Source: Chitinophagales bacterium (GTDB taxonomy: Bacteria; Bacteroidota; Bacteroidia; Chitinophagales; Chitinophagaceae). Taken from it: a DNA stretch of 64,000 nt. The stretch is taken from the NCBI GenBank assembly GCA_017303335.1, contig JAFLBK010000003.1, forward strand, positions 248,001-312,000, in the 5' to 3' direction. Both the position numbers and the translations under genes were made by a program. Positions within the stretch are counted from its first letter, which is position 1. The number at the start of each line of letters is the position of its first letter. The notes below the pieces were generated by a model. It ran no database searches. It was not told the DNA's origin and saw nothing but the letters and a program-made list of their open reading frames with translations. Shown piece by piece: positions 16,828-27,551 of the stretch.

Positions 16828-19800
16828 ATGGCCCTCGCGGCCTGGGTTATTCTTATTTTACTGCTCATTTTCACCTACCCTGTTTCGAAATGGCTTTTCT
16901 TCGGATTATTCGCTGCCTGGCTGGTAGGCTGGTTCTTCCTGTTCAAAAAGATCAAACACAAAACCTGGTTCTTCGCCGTACTCATCGTGTTGCTGCTTTC
17001 CGGCTGGGGCATCCTGCACCTCGATCCCGTTCAAAACTGGCTGGTGGGTAAATTATCCAGCCGTTTATCGAAAGAACTGAAAACAACGGTTACCGTGCGC
17101 CATGTCGATTTCAGCCTGTTCAGTAAAATGCTGGTGGAAGGCGTTCTGGTGGAAGACCGGAAAAAAGACACACTGCTCTACGCCGGCACCCTGAAGGTGA
17201 ACATCAGTGATTGGTTTTTTCTCAAAGACAAACCCGTTTTAAAATACATCGGACTGAAAGACGCGGTGATCAACATGAACCGCAGCGACTCGGTTTGGAA
17301 TTACCAGTTCCTCGTTGATTATTTCTCTTCCCCAAAAAGTTCGGGATCTAAAAAAGAATCGCCGCAGATCGATCTGAAAGAAATAGAACTCGAGAACATC
17401 CGTTTCAACCGCGTCGATAAATGGGCCGGGCAGAACATGATTGCATCCATCCGGAAATTATCCCTTTCGGCCGACAAGATCGACCTGGCCGGAAAAAAGA
17501 TCGACATCAACCACATCGACATCGACCAGCCTGTTTTCGCCTTGCAGGATTACCGGGGTAACCGCCCGCCCAGAACAACCGCTTCTGTTACTTCGCCCGA
17601 AACAGCGGCCGAAGGCCAGCTGCAATGGAACAGGGAGGGATGGATTGTACAGGCAGCCAATATCCGCATCACCAACGGAACCTTCAGCAACGATAAAGAA
17701 ACCGACCGCCCACCCTATACCGACCAGTTCGACGGGTTGCACCTCCGCTTTGGGAGCATCAATGCGAGCATGAGCCATATCCTTTTTTCGAAAGACACCA
17801 TCGCACTGAACATCCAGCTCGCTGCAAAAGAAAAGAGCGGCTTCGAAGTGACCAAGCTGGCCTCGAAGGTGAAGATCACACCATCGATGATGGAGTTCAG
17901 CGAGCTCGACATACAAACACCCAAAAGCCGGGTGGGTAATTATTACGCCATGCGGTATGATCATTTCAACGCCGACATGAGCGACTTCATCCACAGCGTG
18001 ATGCTCGAAGGCAATTTCGAAAACAGCTCCATCCACAGCGACGACATCGCTTATTTTGCGCCGCAACTGAAAACCTGGAACCGTGCATTGAATTTTTCGG
18101 GCCGGGCCAGGGGAAAGATCGACAACCTCTCTGTGCGCAACATGAACATCCAGAGCGGCAACACCGCGGTAACCGGAAGCATCACCCTGCGTGGACTGCC
18201 GGATATTGAAAACACCTTCATCGATTTCAAATCGGATGAGTTGCGCACCAACTATACCGACCTGGTTACCCTGGTACCCTATCTCAAAAAGATCAGGCAA
18301 CCGCAACTGAGCCAGTTAGGCTCCATCCGTTTCAAAGGAAATTTCACCGGTTTTATCAAAGACTTTGTGGCCTACGGAAACGTGAGTACCGGGCTGGGTG
18401 CTGTGAACGCGGATATCAACATGAAACTGCGGAACGTGAATGTACCCACCTATTCGGGTAAGCTGTCTTCGGCAGGATTCAACCTGGGCCGTTTCTTCAA
18501 CAACAAAGACCTGGGCAATATCGCTTTCAGCGGCCAGGTAAAGGGCAAAGGCTTCGACCTCGACGACCTTAACGCCGATTTCAACGGAACCGTGAACAAA
18601 CTGGATTATTCCGGTTACACGTACCAGAACATTACACTGAACGGAACCTTTGTAAAGAACCTGTTCTCGGGTCATCTCGACATGAACGACCCCAACCTGA
18701 AGATCACCGACCTGGAAGGTTCCGTGAGCCTGCTGGGCGACAAGACCGAATTCAATTTTTCGGCCCTGCTCGAAAAAGCCAATCTCCGCCAGTTGCATTA
18801 TACCAGGGAGAATTTCTCCCTGGCGGGAAACCTCAACCTGAACTTCGCCGGCAACAACATCGATGATTTCCTCGGTACCGCCAAAGTGTACAATGCCTCC
18901 CTCTGGCACGACAGCACCCGGCTCTCCTTCGATTCGCTGATCGTTCGGTCGCTGCTGGTGGATGAAAAGAAAATGCTGACGGTGCAAACCAACGAACTCG
19001 AAGGAAACATCACCGGCGATTTCAAGGTACTGGAACTGCCGGAAGCCTTCAAGGTGTTTCTTAACCGGTATTACCCCGCCTACATCGAGGAACCCAAACA
19101 AGGTATCAGCAACCAGGATTTTTCGTTCTACATAAAAACAAGGCAGGTCGACGATTACGTTAAACTGCTCGACAAACGCCTCAGCGGTTTCAACAATTCC
19201 ACCTTCTCGGGCAACCTGAAACTGGCCGCCAATGAAATGAATGTAAACGCCAGCGTTCCCGATTTCACCTACGACGGAAAGCGGTTCACCAACCTCGACC
19301 TCGTGAGTAAAGGAACATTGGATAGTTTGAACGCGACCATTTCGGTAACCGACATCGCCCTCTCGGATAGTTTGCATATACCCAACACCCGGCTCATACT
19401 CGGCGCCAAAAACGACCTGACACACGTACAGCTTACGACCAGCGCAAGTAAAACGGTAAGCGAGGCCAGGCTGAATGCCAACATTAAAACACTTTCCGAC
19501 GGGGTACGCATACACCTCTTCCCATCTTCCTTTATTCTGAATGACAAGAAATGGAACCTGGAAAAAGACGGTGAGATCACGTTACGCAAATCCTATATCG
19601 AAGCCAAAGACGTTCGCTTCACGCAGGGCGAACAGGAAATTGTAATCGATACCGAGCCCGATGACGAAAGCAACCGCATCGACCTTGTTGCCAAACTGAG
19701 AAAAGTGAACATCAATGATTTCACCCCGCTTTTCATGAACAAGCCGCGACTCGAAGGTATCATCACCGGCAAAGTAAAACTCAAGGACCCCTTCGGGAAA

Positions 19801-21675
19801 CAGATCGTTGAGTACGACGCGGTAGCGGAAAAAGTGCGGGTGGATAATAAAGAAATCGGCGATGTGAACATGAAGGGAGACGTGAACACGAGCACCGGGC
19901 TGGTGACGATAGACGCCGGCATCACGGGCGATAAAAACAAGGCCCGGATCAAAGGCTCGCTCAATTACAAGGATACAACCAATAACCAGCTGGATATCGC
20001 CTTTACATCCGAACGCTTCGACATCAGCATACTCGACAATTACATGGGCAGTATCTTCAGCGAGATGCAGGGCAATGCCATCAGCGACCTGAAAGTAACA
20101 GGAGGCAATGATCACCGGTACATCACCGGCAGCGTGGCGGTGGAGGGCGGTTCATTCCGGGTGAAATACACCCAATGCAAATACAAATTCGATAACGAAA
20201 CGATTATCTTCAACCCCGACGAGATCGACCTCGGCACCATTCAGCTGAAAGACACGCTCAACAACAGCGGTACCGCTTCGGGCAAGATCCGTCACAACAT
20301 GTTCGATGAGTTCGGGTTCGATAACATGCGATTCCAGACAAGCAAAATGCTCTTGCTGAACACCAGCAAAAAAGACAACAGTTCCTTCTACGGTAAAGTG
20401 ATCGGCCGTGCCACCATGACGCTGGATGGGCCCACCAACGACATGCGGATCGATATCGATGGCGAACCCTCCCGGTCCGACAGCAGCCATGTATACATAC
20501 CCACGGGCAGCAGCCAGGAAACAGGAGCGATCGATTACATTGTATTCACCCAGTTCGGTAGCAAAATGGAGGATGAGTTCAAGGGAAAGAAAGAAACCAA
20601 TTTCCTGCTCAACATGGACATCACCGCCAACCCGGCCTGCAAAGTGGATGTGATCCTCGATGAAACGCTCGGCGATGTGATCAAGGGCAAGGGCAACGGA
20701 AAACTGAATATCAAAGTAGGCAGCAAGGAAAGCACATCCATGCGGGGCAGCTTCACCATTACCGAGGGACAATACACGTACAATTTCCAGTCGATCCTGA
20801 AAAAATATTTTTCGGTTACACCCGGCTCCTCGATCATCTGGAACGGAGATCCCTACCTGGCCCAGATCAATATCGACGCGGAATACACGGCGAAAGACAT
20901 CGACCTGAAAAACATATCGCCATCGCTTCGCCAGAAAGGAGACCTCACCATCATTGCCCATCTTAAGGGCGTGCTGAATAAACCCGATATCAATTTCGAC
21001 TTTGCGCTTTCCAAAAAGATACAGCCCGATTTCATCGCCGAGAAAAAACTGGAAGACCTGAAGAATGACAAGAACGAACAATTGAAACAGGTAGCCTCCC
21101 TGCTGCTGCTGAACACCTTCACCACCGACAACAGCAGTTTCCTTACCGGCGATAATACCCTGGGCGTTGCCGCCAATACCATCGGGCAGATCCTGTCGAA
21201 CGCACTCACTTCCACTTTCAGCAAGTTCCTGCAAAAGGCGCTCAACGACAATACCATCTCAACCTACTTCGATGTGAACTCGAGCCTCGACCTGAAGAAT
21301 TCCGCTTCGCAACTGCAGGGCGCTGTGAAACTGGGATTGATCAAAACCTATTTCAACAACCGGCTGATCATTTCGGTTGGCGGCAACCTGGATTTCAACA
21401 ATCCCTACCTGGCCAACACGAACCTCTTGCTCACGCCCGACTTCACGGCAGAATGGTTATTGAGCAAGGATGGAAAACTCCGGATCGTGGGATTCCGGAA
21501 AACGAATATCGATTATACCTATGGCCAGCGCAACAGGCAGGGTGTAAGCCTTACATATAAAAGTGACTTCGACCGGTTCTCCGAACTCTTTGGTCCGAGT
21601 GAAGAAAAAAGAAGAAAGCGCCTGGCCGGCAAATTACAGGAAGACAATAATCCGCCCCCCGGCCACAACAACTGA
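16828..21675 (+). CDS. TamB-like translocation/assembly module protein
   Basis: A 1615-aa envelope protein of the TamB/AsmA-like (DUF490) group, thought to form a periplasmic bridge that carries lipids or helps outer-membrane protein assembly. Two or three membrane helices lie in the first 70 residues, then a very long run of beta repeats, and the C-terminal TamB domain (about 1180-1560) with phrases such as GSFTITEGQYTYNFQSILKK and ITANPACKVDVILDETLGD. The stop region ends with a charged tail. The first in-frame ATG is at 16828, but the frame is open upstream to 16783 and codes a plausible leader (LRSILNISKWFL) from a CTG at 16792, so the real start may be a rare codon. Its stop directly abuts the ribBA stop. 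Confidence 0.93.
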   Translation: MALAAWVILILLLIFTYPVSKWLFFGLFAAWLVGWFFLFKKIKHKTWFFAVLIVLLLSGWGILHLDPVQNWLVGKLSSRLSKELKTTVTVRHVDFSLFSKMLVEGVLVEDRKKDTLLYAGTLKVNISDWFFLKDKPVLKYIGLKDAVINMNRSDSVWNYQFLVDYFSSPKSSGSKKESPQIDLKEIELENIRFNRVDKWAGQNMIASIRKLSLSADKIDLAGKKIDINHIDIDQPVFALQDYRGNRPPRTTASVTSPETAAEGQLQWNREGWIVQAANIRITNGTFSNDKETDRPPYTDQFDGLHLRFGSINASMSHILFSKDTIALNIQLAAKEKSGFEVTKLASKVKITPSMMEFSELDIQTPKSRVGNYYAMRYDHFNADMSDFIHSVMLEGNFENSSIHSDDIAYFAPQLKTWNRALNFSGRARGKIDNLSVRNMNIQSGNTAVTGSITLRGLPDIENTFIDFKSDELRTNYTDLVTLVPYLKKIRQPQLSQLGSIRFKGNFTGFIKDFVAYGNVSTGLGAVNADINMKLRNVNVPTYSGKLSSAGFNLGRFFNNKDLGNIAFSGQVKGKGFDLDDLNADFNGTVNKLDYSGYTYQNITLNGTFVKNLFSGHLDMNDPNLKITDLEGSVSLLGDKTEFNFSALLEKANLRQLHYTRENFSLAGNLNLNFAGNNIDDFLGTAKVYNASLWHDSTRLSFDSLIVRSLLVDEKKMLTVQTNELEGNITGDFKVLELPEAFKVFLNRYYPAYIEEPKQGISNQDFSFYIKTRQVDDYVKLLDKRLSGFNNSTFSGNLKLAANEMNVNASVPDFTYDGKRFTNLDLVSKGTLDSLNATISVTDIALSDSLHIPNTRLILGAKNDLTHVQLTTSASKTVSEARLNANIKTLSDGVRIHLFPSSFILNDKKWNLEKDGEITLRKSYIEAKDVRFTQGEQEIVIDTEPDDESNRIDLVAKLRKVNINDFTPLFMNKPRLEGIITGKVKLKDPFGKQIVEYDAVAEKVRVDNKEIGDVNMKGDVNTSTGLVTIDAGITGDKNKARIKGSLNYKDTTNNQLDIAFTSERFDISILDNYMGSIFSEMQGNAISDLKVTGGNDHRYITGSVAVEGGSFRVKYTQCKYKFDNETIIFNPDEIDLGTIQLKDTLNNSGTASGKIRHNMFDEFGFDNMRFQTSKMLLLNTSKKDNSSFYGKVIGRATMTLDGPTNDMRIDIDGEPSRSDSSHVYIPTGSSQETGAIDYIVFTQFGSKMEDEFKGKKETNFLLNMDITANPACKVDVILDETLGDVIKGKGNGKLNIKVGSKESTSMRGSFTITEGQYTYNFQSILKKYFSVTPGSSIIWNGDPYLAQINIDAEYTAKDIDLKNISPSLRQKGDLTIIAHLKGVLNKPDINFDFALSKKIQPDFIAEKKLEDLKNDKNEQLKQVASLLLLNTFTTDNSSFLTGDNTLGVAANTIGQILSNALTSTFSKFLQKALNDNTISTYFDVNSSLDLKNSASQLQGAVKLGLIKTYFNNRLIISVGGNLDFNNPYLANTNLLLTPDFTAEWLLSKDGKLRIVGFRKTNIDYTYGQRNRQGVSLTYKSDFDRFSELFGPSEEKRRKRLAGKLQEDNNPPPGHNN

Positions 21676-22878
21676 TTACCGGTTTAATATTTCATGACCC
21701 ATCTTGTCACGCTTGGTGGCGAGGTATTTTTCGTTGTACGGGTTCGCCTTTATTTCGATGGGAACTTTCTCTATGATCTCCAGTCCGTATCCCAAAAGGC
21801 CGGCTCTTTTCTTAGGGTTATTGCTCAACAGTTTCATTTTGCTGATGCCCATATGCCGGAGTATCTGCGCTCCAACGCCGTAATCCCTTTCATCCATCCC
21901 AAAGCCCAGTTCGAGGTTTGCCTCCACCGTATCGCGGCCCTGCTCCTGCAGTTTATAGGCTTTGAGTTTATTGAGCAGCCCGATGCCACGGCCTTCCTGG
22001 TTCATGTACAGAAGCAGGCCCCGGCCCTCTTTTTCAATCATTTTCATAGCCTGGTGAAGCTGGTCGCCACAATCGCAGCGCAGGGAACCCAGGATATCCC
22101 CGGTCATGCAACTGCTGTGCACCCGTACCAACACGGGTTCATCGGGGTTCCAGTCGCCTTTTTTCAGCGCCATATGCACTTCACCGGTATTCACCTGGCG
22201 GAAGGCCACCAGTTCGAATTGGCCGTATTTGGTGGGCATCTGCACCCGAACTTCTTCGCGGATCAGGGTTTCGGTGCGGAGCCGGTATTCGATCAGGTCT
22301 TTGATGGATATGAGTTTCAGTCCGAATTTCTGAGCGATCAGGGTCAGTTCCGGCAGCCGGGCCATAGTACCGTCTTCGTTCATGATTTCCACCAATACGC
22401 CTGCGGGAGGAAAGCCAGCCATACGGGCCATATCCACGGCGGCTTCTGTATGGCCGGAGCGGCGGAGTACGCCTCCTTTTTTGGCCCGGAGGGGGAAGAT
22501 GTGACCGGGGCGACCCAGGTCTTCGGGTTTGGTCGCGGGATCTACCAGCGACAGGATGGTTTTAGACCGGTCCTGAGCCGAAATACCTGTGGTACAACCG
22601 TTTCCGAGCAGGTCGATGCTCACGGTAAAAGCCGTTTCGTGGAGCGATGTATTGTTTGAAACCATGGGTTGCAGCTGCAGTTCATCGCACCGCTCTTCGC
22701 TGAGCGGGGTGCAGATCAGGCCCCGGCCGTGCATACTCATAAAATTGACGACCTCGGGAGTCGCATTGCTCGCCGCGGTTATAAAGTCTCCTTCATTTTC
22801 CCGGTCTTCATCATCGACCACGATCACCAGCTTTCCCTGTTTGATGTCTTCGATGGCACTTTCGATACTATTGAACAT
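21676..22878 (-). CDS. ribBA: RibBA: DHBP synthase / GTP cyclohydrolase II
   Basis: A 400-aa fusion that starts riboflavin synthesis from both sides: the N-terminal half (about 1-200) makes 3,4-dihydroxy-2-butanone 4-phosphate from ribulose 5-phosphate, and the C-terminal half (about 205-400) opens GTP. Marks of the first are [22 protein letters not shown] and GRPGHIFPL with [10 protein letters not shown]; of the second, [11 protein letters not shown] followed by the zinc Cys of [11 protein letters not shown], and [10 protein letters not shown]. All expected active-site residues are present, so both activities should work. It is transcribed alone from a -7 box 20 bases upstream; I looked for an FMN riboswitch in the leader and did not see one. 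Confidence 0.97.
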   Translation of the reverse strand: MFNSIESAIEDIKQGKLVIVVDDEDRENEGDFITAASNATPEVVNFMSMHGRGLICTPLSEERCDELQLQPMVSNNTSLHETAFTVSIDLLGNGCTTGISAQDRSKTILSLVDPATKPEDLGRPGHIFPLRAKKGGVLRRSGHTEAAVDMARMAGFPPAGVLVEIMNEDGTMARLPELTLIAQKFGLKLISIKDLIEYRLRTETLIREEVRVQMPTKYGQFELVAFRQVNTGEVHMALKKGDWNPDEPVLVRVHSSCMTGDILGSLRCDCGDQLHQAMKMIEKEGRGLLLYMNQEGRGIGLLNKLKAYKLQEQGRDTVEANLELGFGMDERDYGVGAQILRHMGISKMKLLSNNPKKRAGLLGYGLEIIEKVPIEIKANPYNEKYLATKRDKMGHEILNR

Positions 22879-22897
22879 AGATGGCAGAATTGAGGCA

Positions 22898-22905
22898 CAA
22901 AGGTA
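22898..22905 (-). promoter_or_regulatory. -7 promoter box of ribBA
   Basis: TACCTTTG on the minus strand, a perfect TAnnTTTG, 20 bases before the ATG. No convincing -33 TTTG at the normal distance. Confidence 0.55.
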
Positions 22906-23130
22906 ACCAGAATGCAGACGGTAACATTTGCGGTTTAGGTAATAATTTCTTTCCCTCCCGGGTACCTGGAACGGGACAATTAAAAACAGCGTTGCCTGCC
23001 GGTTTTTGGAAGGCCGCTTTTCCGCTGGAAGCCACGTTTATTACGTAATTGTTGTCTCTAAGTTTTGTTAATAAAAGTTAACAGAATTAGCCAATTATTC
23101 GCTTTCTTTGCCACGTAAAACCAAACTAAT

Positions 23131-26100
23131 ATGACTTTCAAGAAAATCTTACCGCTACTGATCATCCTGTTTGCCATTCCGGCCCTGCTGAAGGCACAGG
23201 TAACAACCAGTAGCATTTCCGGTTCTGTCAAGCAGTCGAATGGCCAACCGCTCGCCGGCGCCACGATCACGGCTGTACATACGCCCTCCGGAACCAAATA
23301 CGAGACAGTTAGTACAAAAAGCGGTGTTTTCACCATGCCAGGCCTTCGCCCCGGCGGCCCATATACCCTGAGCTGCCAGTATTCCGGGATGAAAAAACAG
23401 GACGTGGAAGATATCACCCTTACCCTTGGTGATAATTATACCGTTAACCTTACCATGGTACCCATGAGCACCACCCTTACCGAAGTGGTGGTTTCTGGCG
23501 GCAGAGCGGCTTCGAACCAGAAAACAGGTGCTTCCACCAACGTAGGTCAGCGCCAGATCGTTACCCTGCCAACCATCACCCGTAACATTACCGACTTCAC
23601 CCGTCTTACTCCTCAAGCCAATGGTAACTCCATCGGCGGACGCGACGGCCGTTATAACAACTTCACCGTGGATGGCGCCAACCTGAACAACAACTTTGGT
23701 TTGAGCACCGATCCATTGCCTGGCGGTAACAGCCAGCCGATATCACTCGACGCGATTGAGGAAGTAAGCGTAAACATCGCTCCTACCGACGTTCGTCAGT
23801 CGAATTTCACCGGTGGTAACATCGCCGCCGTAACCAAGAGCGGTACCAATATGTACAAAGCCACGGTTTATGGATATTACCGGGATCAGAGTTTTATCGG
23901 CCGCAATGTAGGCGGACTTAAACTTGCCACCCCTGCCGACCAGAAAAGCACCGTATATGGCGCCAGTGTGGGAGGCCCGATCATCAAGAACAAATTGTTC
24001 TTCTTTGTGAATGGCGAACTGGAAAAGCGTACAGCCCCGCCGTTGACTTCCTTCAAACCAACCGGCGGATCAGGTGGTAGCAATATCTCCAACGTAAAAG
24101 TGGATTCACTGAAACGATTCTCCGATTACCTGCGTTCCGCTTACGGTTACGAAACCGGCAGCTACGACGGTTTGCCCAATGCCGAAGTTAAGAACTACAA
24201 GTTCCTCGTGCGCCTCGACTGGAACATCAACACCACCCATAAACTGACCCTTAAGTACAGTGAAATGGTGGGAGACGACGACAGGCTTATGTCGAACAGC
24301 GCACCGAACGGCGCTGCCACCGGTGGTCCGAATACCTGGTCAGCCAATGCACGCTTCGGCACCAATGCCATGTCATTTGCCAACTCGCAATACAGTTTCC
24401 ACGACCAGGTTCGCACAGCCGCTGTGGAACTGAACAGTAACTGGAGGGGTAAATTCTCCAACCAGTTCATCGCTACCGGAACCAAGATCCGCACCACCCG
24501 TTCTACCCCGGGCGGCGTGTTCCCCTTCATCGATATCATGGGTGATCCAACCAAGAGCGGTGCCGCGGCTACATACGCCGGAGGCGCCCGCCAGAATTAC
24601 ATGAGCGCCGGACAGGAGAACTTCTCGAACAACAACGACGTTAAGAACGATATCTACAACATCACGAATAACTTCACGATCTACAGGGGCAAGCACACCG
24701 CTACCATTGGTGGTAACTACGAATACCAGTACGTAGGTAACATGTTCATGCCGGCATCGCAGAGCTACTATGCGTTCGGATCGCTGGAAGAATTCATGAC
24801 ACCGAATGCCCACCCGATCGGTTACGCGTATACATTCTCCCGGATCGCCGGAAAAGAAACCGTGTATTCAGCGGAAATGAAGATCGGGCAACTGGGCCTG
24901 TATGTACAGGATGAGATCAATATCAATCCCCGCCTGAAACTGACCCTGGGTGTACGTGCCGACCGCCCGATCTACCCGACACAACCACTGGAGAACCCGG
25001 CCATTACTGCACTCTCCTTCCCCGACCGTTATGGCAAACCCACCAACTATTCAACTGGCAAATGGCCTAAAGCCATCTGGTACTGGGCGCCACGGTTTGA
25101 CGTGCGCTGGGATATGAATGGCGACAAGAGCATGATCGTACGCGGTGGTTCCGGTGTTTATACCGGAAGGATCCCCTTCGTTTACCTGACCAACATGCCA
25201 ACCAACAGCGGTATGTACCAGGTAAGTGTGGTGGCCAACGCCACGCAGTTGAGCCAGATCACGTTCAATACAAACCCGACCGCCTGGGCTTCCCTGTTCA
25301 CGGCACCGGCCCCTGTTCCGAACTCCGCCGGCTTCGTACTGATTGATCCGAATTATAAATTCCCGCAGGTATGGCGTACCAACGTGGGCTTCGATAAACG
25401 CTTTGGCAAAGGCTGGACCCTCAACATGGACCTGCTGTATACCAAAGATCTGAATGCGACCGTAATGCGCAATGCCAACGAAATCGCTCCTACCGGTACG
25501 GTGAACCTCGGTGGCTCAACACGCCCAAGCTTCTCTGCCAATACAACAACAGCCCGCAGGCTCTACAATGGTTACGCCAACGCCATCGTACTGGAGAACA
25601 ATAACGCGGGTGGCAGCTTCTCGCTGACCGCCGCTGTTTCAAAATCATTCAGCAAAGGATTCTACGCCTCACTGGCCTATACCTACAGCATGGCTATGGA
25701 CGTAACGTCTAACCCGGGTTCTACCGCTTCTTCTACCTGGGGTGGTAACCCGACAACCGGCACGCAGAACACCAAAGAACTGTCTTACTCTTCTTTCGCT
25801 GTTCCGCACCGTATCATCGGTACCTTCTCGTACAGGAGGGAATTCCTGAAACACCTCGGAACCACGATTTCGCTCTTCTACGAAGGTTCTCAACAACAGG
25901 GCGGACGTTTCAGCTATATCTACGGCGCAGCCGGAGGTACAGCCCCGTCCGGTTTCAGCAATACTGCTGATATCAACTACGATGGTAACAGCTCCGACCT
26001 GATGTATATCCCGAAAGATCCTTCGCAGATCACCTTTATCCCTGTGACCGTGGGTTCAGGCTCAACCGCCCGTACCTATACCGCACAGGAACAAAGCGAC

Positions 26101-26514
26101 GCTTTCTTCCGCTTCATCGAGCAGGATAAATACCTGCGCAAGCACAAAGGAATGGTTGCTGAAAGGAACGGCGTACTGTTCCCCTTCTACCACCGTGTTG
26201 ACCTGAAGTTCCTCCAGGACATCTTCACCAACATCGGTTCCAGGAGAATGACCCTCCAGTTCAGCGCCGATTGCCAGAACTTCCTGAACCTGCTGAACAA
26301 AGACTGGGGGCTGCGTGATTTCTTCGTGGTGAACAACCCGTTGCGTGCTACCAAGAACGCCACCACCGGTGAGGTGCGGTATCAATTGGCTACGTATACG
26401 CCGAACGATGCTCCTGCCGGATCGAACCCGATCCTGGTTGACAAGACCTTTATCCGCAGTGCGTCGACCACCAGTACCTGGTCGCTGCAATTGGGTCTGC
26501 GCCTGATCTTCTAA
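23131..26514 (+). CDS. Oar-like TonB-dependent outer-membrane receptor
   Basis: A 1127-aa outer-membrane protein. Signal peptide at 1-22 (LPLLIILFAIPALLKA), then a carboxypeptidase-regulatory-like beta domain at about 28-105 (SGSVKQSNGQPLAGATITAV), a plug domain with GGRDGRYNNFTVDGANLNNN and a TonB-dependent beta-barrel that ends in an aromatic residue (LQLGLRLIF). This order is that of the Oar family of Myxococcus and Bacteroidota. Oar-like receptors in this phylum import or export large substrates with TonB; the substrate is unknown. No SusD-type lipoprotein follows, so it is not a polysaccharide-use pair. It is divergent from ribBA and closed by a strong terminator. Confidence 0.93.
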   Translation: MTFKKILPLLIILFAIPALLKAQVTTSSISGSVKQSNGQPLAGATITAVHTPSGTKYETVSTKSGVFTMPGLRPGGPYTLSCQYSGMKKQDVEDITLTLGDNYTVNLTMVPMSTTLTEVVVSGGRAASNQKTGASTNVGQRQIVTLPTITRNITDFTRLTPQANGNSIGGRDGRYNNFTVDGANLNNNFGLSTDPLPGGNSQPISLDAIEEVSVNIAPTDVRQSNFTGGNIAAVTKSGTNMYKATVYGYYRDQSFIGRNVGGLKLATPADQKSTVYGASVGGPIIKNKLFFFVNGELEKRTAPPLTSFKPTGGSGGSNISNVKVDSLKRFSDYLRSAYGYETGSYDGLPNAEVKNYKFLVRLDWNINTTHKLTLKYSEMVGDDDRLMSNSAPNGAATGGPNTWSANARFGTNAMSFANSQYSFHDQVRTAAVELNSNWRGKFSNQFIATGTKIRTTRSTPGGVFPFIDIMGDPTKSGAAATYAGGARQNYMSAGQENFSNNNDVKNDIYNITNNFTIYRGKHTATIGGNYEYQYVGNMFMPASQSYYAFGSLEEFMTPNAHPIGYAYTFSRIAGKETVYSAEMKIGQLGLYVQDEININPRLKLTLGVRADRPIYPTQPLENPAITALSFPDRYGKPTNYSTGKWPKAIWYWAPRFDVRWDMNGDKSMIVRGGSGVYTGRIPFVYLTNMPTNSGMYQVSVVANATQLSQITFNTNPTAWASLFTAPAPVPNSAGFVLIDPNYKFPQVWRTNVGFDKRFGKGWTLNMDLLYTKDLNATVMRNANEIAPTGTVNLGGSTRPSFSANTTTARRLYNGYANAIVLENNNAGGSFSLTAAVSKSFSKGFYASLAYTYSMAMDVTSNPGSTASSTWGGNPTTGTQNTKELSYSSFAVPHRIIGTFSYRREFLKHLGTTISLFYEGSQQQGGRFSYIYGAAGGTAPSGFSNTADINYDGNSSDLMYIPKDPSQITFIPVTVGSGSTARTYTAQEQSDAFFRFIEQDKYLRKHKGMVAERNGVLFPFYHRVDLKFLQDIFTNIGSRRMTLQFSADCQNFLNLLNKDWGLRDFFVVNNPLRATKNATTGEVRYQLATYTPNDAPAGSNPILVDKTFIRSASTTSTWSLQLGLRLIF

Positions 26515-26539
26515 GAACAATCGAATTCGCAATTCATAA

Positions 26540-26568
26540 AAAAGGCTATCCGCAACGGATAGCCTTTT
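26540..26568. terminator. Bidirectional terminator
   Basis: AAAAGGCTATCCG, loop CAA, CGGATAGCCTTTT: a perfect 13-bp stem with A and T flanks, between the convergent Oar-like and esterase genes. Confidence 0.92.
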
Positions 26569-26591
26569 ACTTTATATACCTATATACTTAT

Positions 26592-27410
26592 CTACTCAAC
26601 CCCCCAGCCCCATTTCAGAAAATAAGGGAAGGCGATCGCCCAGGTGGGCACATCGTGCTTACCGTCTTTCAGTTCCAGGAACCGGATAGCGCTATCCCGG
26701 CGGTATCCTTTCTTCACCAGTTCATCGATCAGGCCCAGTGTATCATCGATGGAGTCGATCACACCATTATTATTCCTGTCGGCCGTTTCATCCTGGGTTC
26801 CCACTTCAAAAAAGAAACGAAGCCAGGGCGCCGGGTTGGTGGTTTGGCGTACCTGCCGGTGCATGATACGATCGGTATCCTCATTGAAATCGGCATCCGC
26901 CTGGTCCTTATCCCGCCACCAGAGCGAGCCGCTGAAAACACCCGTTTTGACGAATTCCTGGGGATGGTTCCAAACGATATCCAGGGCGCATAATCCTCCC
27001 AGCGAAAAGCCGGCGAAGGATTTTTCCCGAAACGAGGCGATGCCCGTAGACTTACGCACATAGGGCAGCAGTTCTTCAAAAATAAACCGGTTGTATAAGG
27101 CGGCACGGGCGCCCCTGCCTTTGTAATCGAGTATATTGGCTGTTCCGTACTCATTCTTCCGGTCGGTACCGCAATGGATGCCTATACAGACCAGGTTGCT
27201 GATCTCGCCGGCCCCGTAGAGGTCTTCCAGTATGTCTTCAAATACCATGGTGCGAAGGTCTTGTCCGTCGTTGATGAGCAATAAGGAAGGCTCGGCTGTA
27301 ACCGGGAAAGACTGCGGCAGGTAATAATCAATGATGACTTCCCGGCTGAGGTGAACGGATCGAATAAGGTGTTCGGTAACCAGGATACCGGCTGTCTGTT
27401 CTGCTGACAT
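26592..27410 (-). CDS. Esterase D-like alpha/beta hydrolase
   Basis: A 272-aa protein of the esterase (PF00756-type) family that includes enterochelin esterase and S-formylglutathione hydrolase. The nucleophile elbow is GFSLGG (about residue 136), preceded by the acid/cap region; the catalytic His is likely in the DGKHDVPTW phrase near the end. It lacks a signal peptide, so it acts in the cytoplasm. It is divergent from the ATP-grasp gene at 27552 over a 141-base gap, and together with the following GCS2-type ligase forms a group that suggests a peptide- or amide-forming pathway, with this enzyme releasing or trimming an ester; that link is inferred. Confidence 0.9.
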   Translation of the reverse strand: MSAEQTAGILVTEHLIRSVHLSREVIIDYYLPQSFPVTAEPSLLLINDGQDLRTMVFEDILEDLYGAGEISNLVCIGIHCGTDRKNEYGTANILDYKGRGARAALYNRFIFEELLPYVRKSTGIASFREKSFAGFSLGGLCALDIVWNHPQEFVKTGVFSGSLWWRDKDQADADFNEDTDRIMHRQVRQTTNPAPWLRFFFEVGTQDETADRNNNGVIDSIDDTLGLIDELVKKGYRRDSAIRFLELKDGKHDVPTWAIAFPYFLKWGWGVE

Positions 27411-27551
27411 GGCTCAAAAATAAGAAAACAACAGTACGGTTCGCTATCTCATCGCAACCTGAAACATAATTTGTTTTATTGACGACGAAAAAATATATTT
27501 GAACAGGTTAAAATATCTCACTCTTTTATACAAAAATCAAAAACTGCAGTT

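Noticed and set aside
18316..21234. Long minus-strand open frames (399 and 360 codons) inside tamB
   Set aside because: Shadows of the tamB coding strand; no motif or start context.
22879..23130. FMN riboswitch before ribBA
   Set aside because: I looked for the conserved riboswitch core on the minus strand and did not find it; only a -7 box is visible.
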